64,000 bases of DNA from Reticulitermes lucifugus (GCA_026260175.1 JAKCWW010000319.1:19520-83519), one strand, 5' to 3'. Shown: positions 34,301-46,666, numbered from the stretch's first letter. The notes: generated from the letters alone by a model not told the origin. Program-made: numbers and translations.

Positions 34301-34632
34301 ATGCATTACTTGTTACCAAGCAATCAATACTCTCTTACAAGCGACTGCATCTTCACTGTGGATGAACTTCAAAGCATGACAATCTCAAGCCCGTCATGCA
34401 TGGTTAATGGCGATTACCGTGTCTGTCCACCAGGTGTAAGATGAATGCTTTGTGTCGGGAGTCGGCGTCTGTACACCAGATGACGCCACGTTAATACGAG
34501 ACTCTTGGAATTACAATACATAAGATGTATAGGTCTACTTATGACGGAAATTTATATTAAGTACTTCTATATATTACTAAAAGGCGTTCCGTCAATAAGG
34601 TCACCCTTAGCTTAGATTTTGTTCATGCAACA
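31376..34632. other. Non-coding DNA, nothing delimited
   Basis: Short open frames only. A two-copy imperfect duplication containing 'gtctgtccaccag' / 'gtctgtacaccag' lies at about 34421-34486. Confidence 0.35.
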
Positions 34633-35033
34633 TAACTAACTAACTAACTAACTAACTCCATGGGGCAGAGTCCTTCTTCAGGAGCTAACAGGTCCTCAGC
34701 TAGTCAAGAAATTCCCCGCGTTTTATGGAACCCGATGGTTCATTANNNNNNNNNNNNNNNNNNNNNNNNNNNNNNNNNNNNNNNNNNNNNNNNNNNNNNN
34801 NNNNNNNNNNNNNNNNNNNNNNNNNNNNNNNNNNNNNNNNNNNNNNNNNNNNNNNNNNNNNNNNNNNNNNNNNNNNNNNNNNNNNNNNNNNNNNNNNNNN
34901 NNNNNNNNNNNNNNNNNNNNNNNNNNNNNNNNNNNNNNNNNNNNNNNNNNNNNNNGTCCCTCTTAGGCCCAAATATCCTCCTCAGCACCCTATTCTCGAA
35001 CACCCTCAGCCTATGTTTTTGTTCATGCACCAC
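34633..35033 (-). mobile_element. 5'-truncated LINE: C-terminal end of reverse transcriptase ORF, 3' end and (TTAG)n tail
   Basis: On minus, 35033-34956 reads HEQKHRLRVFENRVLRRIFG then PKRD, which I recognise as the conserved post-reverse-transcriptase region of a LINE very common in cockroach and termite genomes. After the N gap, 34745 onward reads AVMN-like MNHRVP then NAGNFL, the remembered extreme C-terminus and 3' end, with in-frame stops. It finishes in TTAG repeats (34657-34633). There is no match above about 35035, so the copy is 5'-truncated. It is dead: stops are present and neither the endonuclease nor the RT core is here. Confidence 0.75.
34746..34955. other. Assembly gap (210 N)
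   Basis: Run of N inside the LINE fragment. Confidence 0.95.
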
Positions 35034-35588
35034 CAGTTTTAACTACAGAAATTCTAAATTCTGCCGACACAGCTTATTTATGTGTTTTGTATGGATCTCA
35101 GAACAAGCGGCGATTTTTGTTTACACACCATTAAAGAACTGGTTTTTGAAACAGAGTAGTTTGTTTACTGCGGAGTACGAAGTGAAACTTTATGCAATTT
35201 AGGTTAATCTTAGGTTTTAAAGGGTACAGTTATCGAATGACTTAAAGTGTGTTTAGAATAAATTTTTGTTACAAAGTTGGGCTCTATTCTGTTCCACCTT
35301 AAGCCTAGATATTCAGTTCGTTCTCTTTATAACAATGCTATCCCAATATAGTTAATATTAATATCTTACATGCCCAGCGTGGGGGTAAAGTTGTTAGCAC
35401 TTTGTTTTATATCCAGGACGGACTATTCTGAGATTTACAGGGGATTTACTTATTCGCTCCCCACAAATGCCTAGATAATACTTGAAATGGCGACGAAACT
35501 TTTTCCTACTTTATTATTGAAATTTTTATTTTCCACTGATTATAAGATTAATTATTCTTTGTGTTGGACTAATATAAATAAATACACA

Positions 35589-35894
35589 AATAAATAAATA
35601 AATAAAACAGTAGACCGATAATCACGACTATTTGTAGAAAATAGTTTTAATGTAGAAATTATGCTATTATGAAGTAACATTAATATTTAAAATATGGGCT
35701 GAAATTAAAGTTTTAAATAGCAATATTACTTCATAATGACTTATAATGTTTTCCCTATTCTGTAATTTTTGATACGTGTGCTTGACGATGGCTTTAAGTT
35801 TAAAGCCGAAATATGTAACACATTTTAGACCTTAAAATGTTGTGTAAAAATAGATGTTACTGTTGGTCCACTGCCTTCTTTATTTATTTCTTTA
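35589..35894. mobile_element. Probable foldback MITE with ATAAATAAA...CAGTRGACC ends
   Basis: 'aaataaataaaacagtagacc' on the left is the imperfect inverse of 'ggtccactgccttctttatt' on the right. Inside, 'cattatgaagtaacattaat' (about 35668) and its inverse (ending near 35742) form a second inverted pair. At 35774-35821 lies a hammerhead-like motif: stem I GTGT/ACAC, TTGACGA, T, GGCTTTA...TAAAGCC, GAAATATGT, A. Confidence 0.55.
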
Positions 35895-38800
35895 TCCACT
35901 AATTCTCATACAATCCGAAGATACATAGGCCATAAATTTAGCAATCGGAAGGGTCATTAAGTAATCCAAGAATGCGTAAAACCAAGCATGCTGATAAATA
36001 TAAATTCAACTTCTGTCACTTCCCCACATTACTCATGAGATCAGTAGAGATCTTCTTATTTCTTATCATTAAATGCGAAACAGGCATTAGAATTGAAATT
36101 ACCCAAGACGATAATAAAGACAAACCAATCAATCCTTTAAAAAAACTACATCGAATTATATTTAAGGTATATGGCGTAGCAAAGCCTCTGCCTCAGCTTT
36201 TAATTTAAAGCTGTATGGGGAAAAGTCCCTGTTTGTTCTGAGATTCACATAGAACACATAAATACCCTGTGTGGGCAGAACGTTGAATTGTTGAATGTTA
36301 ACCCTGGTGGTACATAATGTATCCACTCTGCATTAGAGGGTTAAGGAAGGATTGGTTAAGCTACAGTATAATATTTTGGAGTAGACGGTAACCTAGATAC
36401 TGAAAGATATAATAGAATCGAACAGTGATTGTAATCTCATCAGAAAAGCACAGAACGTTCTAGCATAGTTTCCACAGAAGACTCGGCATATGCCTGGAAA
36501 GCGACTAGATGTAGTTTTCAGCCGCCATAGTCCCAAATTTCTTTATTTTTTACTCACAGCGGGACTGCTATTCATAGCAATTAAATAACGGAACAGAGAA
36601 CATACACCTTGCACGATAATCCCTCTACATTGTCCATTCTGCAAATAAGCCAATTTGGCTGGGTTGGGAATTCTGCCAGAATCCTACAGTCTGCCTCCGC
36701 CCTTTGGCAGGTGCACAGTGGGATATGACGAATAAATTTGCTGGCCGAAAATGTCCTTCTACTTGCATGTAGGCCTTTAAGTTTTAAGAGTTTGTCATTA
36801 CAATAACGTACAATATATGCAGGCCTAATAGAATCAGATTCTATTCGAATAGTTGCAATAGCACTTCCAGGAAACATGACAGTAAATTATTTCTGTACGT
36901 AAACAAAAATAATTTCCAAGTATTCATAAGTTAAGGATGGAGAACATAATGGGTATTACTGGTAAAAGCAGCACCTAAAAAAATAATTACAATAAAATCA
37001 AACCTCAAAATAAAATAAAATATAAGTAAGCTTACTGTACAGTACAAAGAAAGGAGAATTCTAGTAGATTGACGGGTAAAAATCTAATCTTGAACCCGAT
37101 TGCTTGCCGTCTCTCCTCATCACCCACTCTGAAGGTTAACAAATGTGTCAGGACTCTCTATATTCCGAAGATTTCAACAAAGAAAGTCGAAAGCGAAACA
37201 GCGTAGCTTAAAACGGGCAATGCCCTTTCTGATTATTTATTAAATTAAGTTTGATATAAAAAAGTAATAAATTAAAAAAATTATTATAAGGATATATTAG
37301 GCCTATGTAATATAAACAATAATCTCTGAGAAACTTGGTGTAGGTGGACAATTAAAACAATTAATAATTATAACAGCATTGATTTAAACTCTTGCCCAAG
37401 AAGTTTATAATTCACCACATTCGAGTTTTATACACTTGAGTAATTATTACTATTTTCCTCTTATTCTCCATCTTTCTGCTCCTTTGTCCTCCTCCTTCTA
37501 CTTCTTTTCCTCTTTCTCCTCCTTTAAGTATTCGATTGATGCCACATTCATGTCTCCTTTTCCAGCAGAAACTACACAAACACTTTCCGTTTGTGCAACT
37601 AATATTTCTTTTAACATAGAGTGTTAGAAACAATCATATTTTCGGCATTAGGTCTTTAATTCCATAAAGTGATCTTGTCGATTATTCTTTCCTTCTGCTG
37701 TTCGCTGCATCGCTTTAATAGTTTCCAACCCGTCAAATACCTCACGTGGTCTGTAAAGATATAAGAGGCTGTCGGTACTGCAAATTTAATAAGGCGAATT
37801 AAATTACATCTCTCGGTTTTATTACTGGACCAGTTTGCGCTATAATACGTTAGAAGTGGAGAGCCATAGCTTCAAACGAAAGTAAGCTTGTCTTCATGCT
37901 ACCTTTTTCAATTATGTCTTCTATTCCCACGAATATATAAATTCAGTTAATTGTATATTAACAAATTTCTCCGAGTGTGATGAAAATTCACAACTTAAAT
38001 AAATTTGCATCTATCCAATTATTAAAGAATTCATGAAAACTTCCACCAGGATAATCATTACTTTAACAACAATAAAAACTTATTTTTGTAATTTTTACTA
38101 AAGTTGAATGTGTTCCATACAAAGTTTTATACGTTGAATAAATTCCTTATTGAATAACCTGGTACATTAAATTCAATATAATACAATCACGTAGTTTTTA
38201 TGTTTTTACTATTTTAATACATTACAAATGTTGTACAAAAATTTCTTCTTCAACGGCGTTCTTACATATTCTAAGGAATTTATATAGCGCTAGCTTTGCA
38301 GACATTTACAATAATTCCATTTCAACCATCTAAACAATGGAAACACCATTGTTATATGACAGAAAAATGTCCCTACGTATGTTGTCTTCTATAACGATAT
38401 CATTGATCTGAAATTTGTAACAATTTGTGAATACTTATTCTGAAAATTCGAAATTGGCCCAGTTTCCATCTTAGAATTTTTGACAAGAGGAGCATAGATA
38501 ATGCGGACACAGTGAGAGTCCTAGTGGCATGTATAATTTATACAATGAATTTCTCTTCTTAAAAAGCTATTAATGAGCTACGGACGGACAATCACGGTGC
38601 CTTTAATAACCTCTGTACTTTCACAAGGCAATTCTACTAATTAGAATTCTTAAACGCATGCAAGAAAATGAAAAGGTTAAAACGAAAAGTAAACCCGCCT
38701 GGCAGGGTCTTTAGTCCATCCATTATATTCATATTCTGATAATATCCACTGATTTCTATTTTAAATTTTGTTTTATAAATTTCATTTCTGCTGATAAAAT

Positions 38801-38957
38801 CAGTTTCATATTTTGTCTTCAATAAACAAAACCGTTACCATTTCAACGTAAGGATATGGCTAATTTTTAAAATTAATTTTAGAACTTCCTAAAGCTTTGA
38901 TCATTCAAAATTGCAAAATTTAATTTAAAAAAGTTGATATTCTAGAATTACACATTT
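35895..38957. other. Non-coding DNA with a pyrimidine-rich tract
   Basis: Mostly AT-rich and unrecognised. A C/T-rich stretch (37454-37529) on the plus strand could suggest a triplex-forming or low-complexity region. A 98-codon minus frame at 36581-36877 has no family resemblance. Confidence 0.35.
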
Positions 38958-38960
38958 CTT

Positions 38961-38978
38961 CCCCCCTCCCCCCCCCCA
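38961..38978. repeat. Poly-C tract
   Basis: Seventeen C in 18 bases, interrupted by one T. Confidence 0.85.
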
Positions 38979-39150
38979 ATAGTATTTCCATCACAGAATC
39001 TGATATGTGTATATATGATGTCAAGTTCCCGGCACATTGTGAATCGGGTATGCAGGCTATGATATTACGATGTATTGCCCCAAGGCACTTCGGTGGTTCA
39101 GAGTGTAAACAGTACTTAAATTAAACGAGGCCACCAGACGAGGCATGTGA

Positions 39151-39318
39151 AAGCGCCTCGCTGAGGAGCGTGCTGTCCAGCTGGCCGAGAGGCCAACAGA
39201 CAATGCCGCTGCTGTAGCTGCTGCTGACATGTGGAAGATGTACTATGCAAATAAGCTGTGGAAGAGCAGCTTCATACTGGCGTTCTTCCTCTTCCTACTG
39301 GCTGCGAGAAACTCGTGA
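39151..39318 (+). CDS. Candidate 3'-terminal coding exon or pseudogene, hydrophobic C-terminal tail
   Basis: Fifty-five codons read from AAG at 39151 to TGA at 39316-39318. The third positions are mostly G or C, in sharp contrast to the AT-rich surroundings. The peptide starts KRLAEERAVQLAERP, passes an alanine run, then DMWKMYYANKLW, and ends with a 12-residue hydrophobic stretch (FILAFFLFLLAA) plus RNS, like a tail anchor. AATAAA follows at 39413-39418. Upstream the same frame continues NEATRRGM but is broken by TGA at 39148-39150. That could be a pseudogenising stop, the intron side of an acceptor (AG ending 39153 or 39180, both with poor pyrimidine tracts), or, least likely, recoding. I do not recognise the protein. 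The minus strand is also open here (58 codons starting MSAAATAAALSVG), so coding on either strand is uncertain. Confidence 0.35.
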   Translation, partial: KRLAEERAVQLAERPTDNAAAVAAADMWKMYYANKLWKSSFILAFFLFLLAARNS

Positions 39319-39412
39319 AATGCACTTAACACTTTCACATTTCATATTGAATAACAGATAGTGTCCGTAGCAATCGCGTATCGCGAAGCTTCACATACTT
39401 TGGGCTAAATGC

Positions 39413-39418
39413 AATAAA
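39413..39418 (+). terminator. Polyadenylation signal AATAAA
   Basis: Ninety-five bases after the stop of the candidate exon at 39151-39318. The hexamer is common by chance in AT-rich DNA, so it only adds modest support. Confidence 0.35.
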
Positions 39419-41095
39419 CTTAAGCAGCGTTTGTGTTAGTCGTGTAAGAGGTCATTATATATGTCGTACTGCACTAGCTTCTGGCAAAGTTACGGCGATG
39501 CTGCTTGTTGGTGATGGCGAAATGTGGAAGAGGGATGTGCTGCCATTTTTCCGCGGACCTTGCTGTTTCCATATTCAGGCTAGGAGTTTCCTCTTCTAAC
39601 CCTCAAGACGATAGAAGAAAGTTTACCTGAGACTCGGCAACACAGCCCAATCCCACACCGCCCCATTACATAAAAACAACATCAATTTCAAGTCGTTTGT
39701 TTTTAGACATCTGTCTCGATTTTTCACATTCTTTAACAACAGACGTACGTTAAGAAATGCTATAACATTCAAAGCAGGGCCATCAAATTTTGATGCCAAG
39801 CGCTGTGTATCAATACCGCATACTAGGATAAAAAAATACGATGAAATGTAAGGCATAAATAAACATTGCTTTGCTCATGGAGATTGCTTACATACGCCAC
39901 AGTTTAAAGAAGACAATTTTCAGTACAGGTCTATCGAAAACCTTTATCGTCTAGAAATAAAGCTGAGAATGCCAATTTCCATTCCCACTTAAAAAATAAT
40001 GAGAAATATAAAATGATGCCATTTTTGTGTATAAACATGTACACGGCCATAATCCAGATAACTTCGCGAAAGCAAAAAAAAAAATGAGATGTATTAAGCT
40101 AGAAATAAGATTTCAGATGGATGTAAGACATTTTGAGATGCATGGACGTTCAGATACGGTGTTTAGTAATCTTTCAGGTAATGACATTGAGGAAGAAATT
40201 GATGATGACAAAACTTTTGGATATGCAATCATGTGAAAAGAAAAACAAATTGGTCACCCAGAAATGAATTTCAGTCTTTACTTTTAACAGCCCATAAAAC
40301 TAGATGCATTTATATTCCATTTTAGCGAAAATGTTCTCCTGATGGTTTACATAGCATAGAACTATTCAGATTTTTCAGCAAATTAGTATTTATTTACCTC
40401 AGAAAGCTGAAAAAATTCTGATATGTTGTGAAACAATATAAATAAATATACCAGGAATTCCTCTGAGACGTGAAGGGAATAATAATAATAGAGAAATTAA
40501 AAGATAGTGAACGTATTGCCTAAAGCAGGATAGCGAAACTGTGCGAGACTCACCAATGGATGAACTGACATTCGTGTAACTGGGGAAAATGCGGAAGACA
40601 GCTGATTAGACGTATGTAAGCAGATGCCAACTCCTTTACCAACAACTAGCAAACACCTGCGTACCTACCTACCAACACTCTCAGCAATTAACTCACTTAT
40701 CCACCCACCAATAAATTAATTCGCTATTAAAGTCAACTCACAGGGTCCCTCAGAGAAGATGGTCGCTCCAATCGTCAAGAAATTGGTCACTTGAAGTTGT
40801 CATTGGAATAATTTTTCATCCAATAGAATCTAGTTTACAACGTCAAGCCTCTTCACTTAACATTCATCTTAATGTAATCATTATATCTACGACTAGACTA
40901 GATGTTCCGATTTGTCACCCGAGATCATTTCTTATCCACGTGAATACAGTCCACAAACTCAAGCACTTATTACGTCTACGAATGTATGTACCAAGGGCCT
41001 CTTCCATTTAAGCTTTCCTACTAAACTTTTATATTTGTTACTCTTTCCTCCATGGTGCTAAATATCTACCACTGCATCTTTCTCTTGATCTCCAG
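39419..41095. other. Non-coding or unrecognised DNA
   Basis: A slightly GC-richer patch at 39475-39600 has an open plus frame starting MLLVGDGEMWKRDVLPF, without splice support. The rest is AT-rich with nothing recognised. Confidence 0.3.
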
Positions 41096-41138
41096 AGAGT
41101 TACTTGGTGAACTTATTAACAGCAGCAGTGTAAACACT
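41096..41138 (+). other. Candidate small exon, unknown gene
   Basis: Acceptor 'ctttctcttgatctccag' and donor gtaagt bracket 43 bases that read (one base then) ELLGELINSSSVNT. The donor side lies in a short inverted repeat (gtaaacactgta near 41129, tacagtgtttac near 41191), which weakens the case. Confidence 0.2.
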
Positions 41139-42143
41139 GTAAGTCATTTTGCAGAGAGTGACCCTCCTCCCCTCTGTGCTAACGAGTGTCTACAGTGTTT
41201 ACTTATACAAAGTGTTATCGTTCACTTACGTACAAGCACGGAAACATAACACCAATTAACAGGTTCCTGTCAATAATCCTGTAACCGAAAATTTAAATTA
41301 CATATGTGTTACATGAGGGTGCAGATTCAAGCTTTATCCCCATCTAATTTAATCCTAATTAAATGGATCACTGCCTAAGACAGCGATTAACTATCAAAAA
41401 CAGGCTTATTAAAAAGAAATACAAATTACGTTATTCATAAAGATTAAAGTCACGAAAATTTTACCCATCTTTAAAATCTAGTATTACAATTTAATATGAT
41501 GTCCAATAAGATTCATTTACTGAATAATTATTGGAAACATACGCGTGGGATTTGGCTGCAGTCCACGTAATACATTTCTATGGAACCCAAGATACTTGCT
41601 TCGCTACTAGATTTAAAAATTCATATCTATTACGCGTTAATATTTAATAACTGAAGAAAAACTCTGATACAGTGTCTCTTAACAAAATAAATATGAGGAA
41701 AATACAGTACGATTACGTGCAGTATTAAACCACGCTTCAGAAGGATTTTACTTTCTAAGACTTTCTACTATCTGCTTGCTCAATCCTCTCTAAATGTTTC
41801 AATTCAATACATGCAATTGCTAAGTCATTATCCAGTAGTTAATAAATGCAATTATCAAATCAAGGCTAATAAAATAAGAATATTAACACACAATCATCAA
41901 ATATGTATTTGATGGTGCGAAAAAATATTTTTGAAAGTCTATAAAAATTACTGACATAATAGTATGCACGAAATTACTAGAAGATAATGTATTTTAAATA
42001 TGACAACCCGTTCGAAACATGTTATTAGATTACGAAACATTTGTTTCTTAACAGCTCTAAGATCCAAAAGTTCTCCGGCATTATGACTGTAATTCATAGC
42101 CTATAGTTCTAACATCAGGACTGCAGCCCTTCTTAGCCAGTTC
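41139..42143. other. Non-coding DNA, nothing recognised
   Basis: AT-rich. 'gaaacatgtt' at about 42014 resembles the 3' box of the hammerhead-like motif but no matching stem II precedes it. Confidence 0.35.
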
Positions 42144-42164
42144 AAACACACACACACACACACA
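42144..42164. repeat. Microsatellite (CA)n
   Basis: Ten uninterrupted CA units. Confidence 0.85.
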
Positions 42165-43543
42165 AATTTTAACACGGCCTAGTTCTTAAGATATTCAAAT
42201 TATGAAAATTGCTGTATTCCATGAGGTGGTGGTTTATAGTATGATACGTAGATATGTAACTACCGAAGATTCAAAGGTAACCGCTCCTTCCATTATCAGA
42301 GTATAACTATCAATTTACCGCCATGAACACCTCAAACCTCAGTTAATTTAGATTTTTCCATACATTCTTTAATATTGCAAATGTCTTCCTTGGGAGGGAT
42401 TTTCTATTCAGTGCTGAAAATATATGTCGATTTAATATATCCAAAATCTGGAACAATTGCCCAGCAATTTTTAAAGTCCTTCTTTCATGAATATTCACGT
42501 CTTTTGACATAAGACATAATGTAGGGAGGAAAATAGTTCCTGGATTTTTTACATGTTTTATTCTTCCATATTCAGAGTTTAAGCAGTCCATAAATCGTTT
42601 TCATTGCGCAGACCCTGAAAATGGACGCACCAATCTGCTCTGAAACGTAACTACTTACAGATGGACAGGGCGTCATGTTAATTTTACATTTATCAACACT
42701 GCTGTGATCTCTCCAAAGACAGTGTTCCTTCATTTATTTTACACAGTAATAGGTCTACTCAGATAATAGGATAGTAGTATATATTTCGTCTTAATAGAGT
42801 ATAATTGGTTTCAATTTTTCTTAAGTATGTACAAATATAGACGCTTTGTAATATAATATGTTTCACTGATGAATAGTGCAGGCTTTGATGGGAAAAGTTT
42901 ATAAATCACAGTCAGATTTATCTTATATCACTCATTTTAACATTCATGCAAATAGGACTATAACCACAAAAGTGAATTTAACAGATAATAAAAGTTAATA
43001 TTTTAGATAACTTTGCTTAATAAAAATTCCGACGACAACTAAGTTAATAGCATTTAATTTTAAATTTACAGTAAAAATTTTTACAAATAATTTTAATAAA
43101 ATAGCAGTTTATAAGACGAGAACTTAGAAGACAATAACAGCATAGGAATTATTATAAACCCATTAAGTATTTTTTTAATCTGGCAAAACACATCAGCCAA
43201 ATACGAGCAGTATTTTCTGTGTTTTTGCCGAATATGAATATAAGAAATGTATTATTTACTGCAACAAAGACAAGCAGTTAATTATTTAAAAAGAGACCTA
43301 AAAATAAAAAAGCACTTTATTTCAAACGTCAAGAATACCATTTCTAAAAAAAAACTGTACATCCGGAGTATTTATAATTACGAAATTTCTTAATTCGATG
43401 ATATTATTAATTTTCGTGTTGTATGTAAGAGTCAAAATCAACAAAAGATTGGTTTCTAACATTAATGTTTGTGTCTCATACATGTATTGAAATCTCTAAA
43501 ATCATTTTATTGCTTTGATTTCAGGCTTCCGCCGCGATGTTAA
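42165..43543. other. Non-coding DNA with one decayed hairpin motif
   Basis: At about 42612-42650 'cctgaaaatggacgcacc' followed by 'tgctctgaaacgtaac' looks like a decayed CTGAAGATGG...GAAACG hairpin. The remainder is AT-rich and unrecognised. Confidence 0.3.
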
Positions 43544-43690
43544 TGAGATCTGAGCTCTTCTGGGATATGACGCGGCGTCGTGCGGTAATTGTTTACCGAC
43601 GTTCCGGAAAGATGGGATTGATACGTTGTCCCGAAACGTCGGTGAAGACCACAAGACGCCGCGTCATATCCCAGAAGAGCTCAGATCTCA
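43544..43690. mobile_element. Foldback MITE with perfect 36-bp terminal inverted repeats
   Basis: Bases 43544-43579 and 43655-43690 are exact reverse complements (tgagatctgagctcttctgg...). The inner sequence has 'ccgacgttccgg' and 'cccgaaacgtcgg', itself partly inverted, and a GGGA...TCCC stem before GAAACGTC. There is no coding capacity. The open frame translating as FWDMTRRRAVIVYRRSG is only the element. Perfect arms suggest a young copy. The terminus matches 12766, 28892, 14346 and 62710. Confidence 0.85.
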
Positions 43691-46623
43691 ATTTTATTGT
43701 GTATACGTATGTGTGCGATTCACCAGCAGTCCGTTCGTACTGAGAAACAGAAATAACAAAAGGACATGCTGACAGAGACAAACGACTCGCATAACTTTGT
43801 GACGTCAAAGAATCTTAATTTTATAATCTTTGGTGTTCATCTGAACCTGTCTATTTTTCTTACTATGAACAACCATGCCAGAGGCTCCACCTTAAAAATA
43901 AAATATTGGAGGTCGTTACATGATCTGATTATCTCTAGTTAGAGCTGTAGTGACGTTGGTGTGGTGAAAATGTTCCATGACGATACTATAGAAACGTAAG
44001 TGAAAAACTTACGTCCCTATCCGTGTATTACATTATAAAATTTACCAACACAAAACACACCCTTTACACAGTGAAGGTAAAATTTCTTTATTCAGTTTTG
44101 TATAAGGAACGATACAGAATTTTCGATAACAAATCATTGGAATATACTTTTCCGTTTCATTATTGAATACAAATTTGCATTGGAAATCAGTAGGAATAAG
44201 TTATTCATATTTTGTCCTGTGCTAAAGTTGTATAAGACTGGAGTGTATTTGTTCTTCAGAGAGATATCACGCAGCCCACAAAAGAGGCCACATTTTCAAG
44301 ACGTTTTTAATTGATATGTTTTATCACCTGAGAAGAAAACGAGAAAATGAGGACAGTGTATTTTGCATATGGTGTATTGATGTTATCTTTAAGGAAAATT
44401 GAATTGGAGTCACAACTGCTAGTTACAATTTCCTTTCAGAACAGCGTGTATGAGGTATGTATGCTTACATGTGTGAAGCCTTCCAGGAAGTGTTTCGTAA
44501 TCTACGTGGTTTAAGTCACAAATTTTGTTTATTGGTTTTCAGTTAGATAAGCGTCTATTTCAACACGCATTGGCACTTTTACATCTCATAGCGTAATCCC
44601 CATTGCTTACTTTTTCAGTACTTCGCGGCTCACATTATCAGGAACAAGCCATATCCTGATAATACAAAAAGTTGAATTTTGTCAAAACAGAGGATAAGAG
44701 GTAAGAAGGTATTTAAAATTCATGCTACTCCGAAGACAGAATGCAAAGCACTGGCGTTTTTGCTGTGGGAGATATTAAATAATACAAATACATAATAAGA
44801 ACCTGTTTTTAAAATATGAGGTTTCCATCGCAGTTTTCTAATTGAATGAAGCACATTTATGCTTAAAAATTAAAATCCAAGAAATTCCCTTCCGTTGTTT
44901 AATAAGAAGTGTCATTACCGTGTCCATAATGCAGGCCATAAGACCCTACCCTGAACCACATGAGTTCAGTTAACACATCTAATTCATGGTTTGTTTAGCT
45001 TAACAGTATCTGGTGAAGCATAGGCCTATAAATTAAAAAGTTTCTCATTAAGAAATTTTCTCCACTTTCGTCCCGGTTACTCTCTCTCAAGTTAACATCA
45101 CCTTTTCTTAAAACACCAGCACTCTGTGTTGAAATGGATAATCTTACTAAGCGTTAAATTTGCAATGCAAAAAGGCGCGCACAGTTGTTCCTAGCAAGTG
45201 TAGTGAATTAGCGACTATTGCTATAAAGACTGTTGCCGCGCCGGACAATATCTGTCGTCTGGACACATATCGTCCCATCTAAGTTAAGTCCCTCCTTCGT
45301 AATGTTAAGACCACACCCTGGTCGCTAGTTGAACTGCGCAGCGGGCAAAGCATTATACTTGAAATTATAAGTTGAACTGTTCCTAACATGCCACTGGAGT
45401 TCATTGAAATTCCGTATAGGAAGGCCTTGTAACTTTGATTTATCATTTTCTAATATATCATGCTTTATCTAAGAAGGAGCTAATTCTGCATTTATGGTCA
45501 GGGAACCAACGCCCAGTTTAGCTTTACTTTGTACCATCTTACAGTGTTAGAAGCTGCAAAAGTCCTTATCGACTACATGAATGTGAAGTAAAAACGACTG
45601 ATTTGCGTCACTTGTTTGGAATGTATGATCATATCTAATTTATATCTCTTTTCTAATACACAGTTAATTTAAAGCGTCCTTAGGTTTTATTAATGAATAT
45701 TGTAATAAAAAAAGAGATCTGTGAAAGTTGTACTTCTATGGAATACTACATTCAAAAAATTCCCATGTTGAAATCTCTCATACACACCAGCGAGATTATA
45801 TACGAAAGAATGTTGGCTTAATTGTCGTCTCCAACTCACATTTCTAGGTACGAAGTTAAATGTCACGATTGCTGCGTAAAGTTTGCTTTCTTCACATTAA
45901 CTGCTTATATAATAAGAATATGATTTGAAAGAAATTCCTTTACGCTATACCAGGTGACTGACGGCCATCCGCAGGATACTGTGGCTGCCACTGCAAGTAC
46001 GCACACATCCTTGAGATAAAAATGCTACCCATTGTCACTACACAATGGTGTATTAACTTCATAGAATCTGGCATTCCTTGTTTCTCAGTTGCTTAGTAAA
46101 ATTCCTAGCCTCCGTGTAGTCTGAAAAGACACAGTTGTGTTCCAGTTTAAACAAGTCTAAAACTTCAACCTCTCTTACTATCAGAACATTTTAATATTAT
46201 CCCCTTGTGTGCACACATGCCGCCTCAAACGTTTTCCTGTATTTTATCACGTTACCCCTGCACTGCCCATTATACTATTATCATACAATGATTAAAAGTC
46301 TAGAACTCTAGTGCAAGAATACAATTATGCATTTTCTCCATCGTCCTGTGAAATTCTCTTTCTAATGTCCAGATATTCTCCTTAGCTTCTATTCTCCAAT
46401 ACTCTCAATCAATCTTTAAATACTCCTACGTGGTTAAATAGTTATAGGCTAGATTAAAATTTTAAATATTGTCCATCGTTTTGGTCTAAAATCCCTCAGA
46501 ACTAGGAGACAGAGTCTGCCTCCTTTTTCAGGTGAAATCGGAAGAGTGGAGAACCTACTGTGGTACAGCCGGATCAACTTACTATAATGGGCCCACCAGA
46601 GGATATTTTTCACTTTCCTCTTT
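43691..46623. other. Non-coding DNA, nothing delimited
   Basis: Two small palindromes: 'cgtaagtgaaaaacttacg' near 43994 and 'tatcaggaacaagccatatcctgata'-like arms (tatcagga / tcctgata) near 44637. A GC-richer patch at 45230-45345 is not recognisable. Confidence 0.35.
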
Positions 46624-46666
46624 CCACCTGAAGACAGGAGCAAATGCAGCTTCCGAAACATTGTGG
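46624..46666 (+). ncRNA. Hammerhead-like hairpin motif, intact boxes
   Basis: Stem I is CCAC (46624-46627) with GTGG (46663-46666). CTGAAGA is at 46628-46634, then CA. Stem II is GGAGC (46637-46641) with GC-T-TCC (46649-46654, one bulge), then GAAAC at 46655-46659, with T-T before the 3' stem I. Both core boxes are consensus and the base at the expected cleavage position is T. The two extra bases before stem II depart from a canonical hammerhead. Surrounding text (46530-46620) looks like a dispersed repeat. Confidence 0.35.

Noticed and set aside
34660-35202. 180-codon plus-strand open frame
   Set aside because: It is mostly the 210-N gap. The visible ends are antisense to the LINE fragment.
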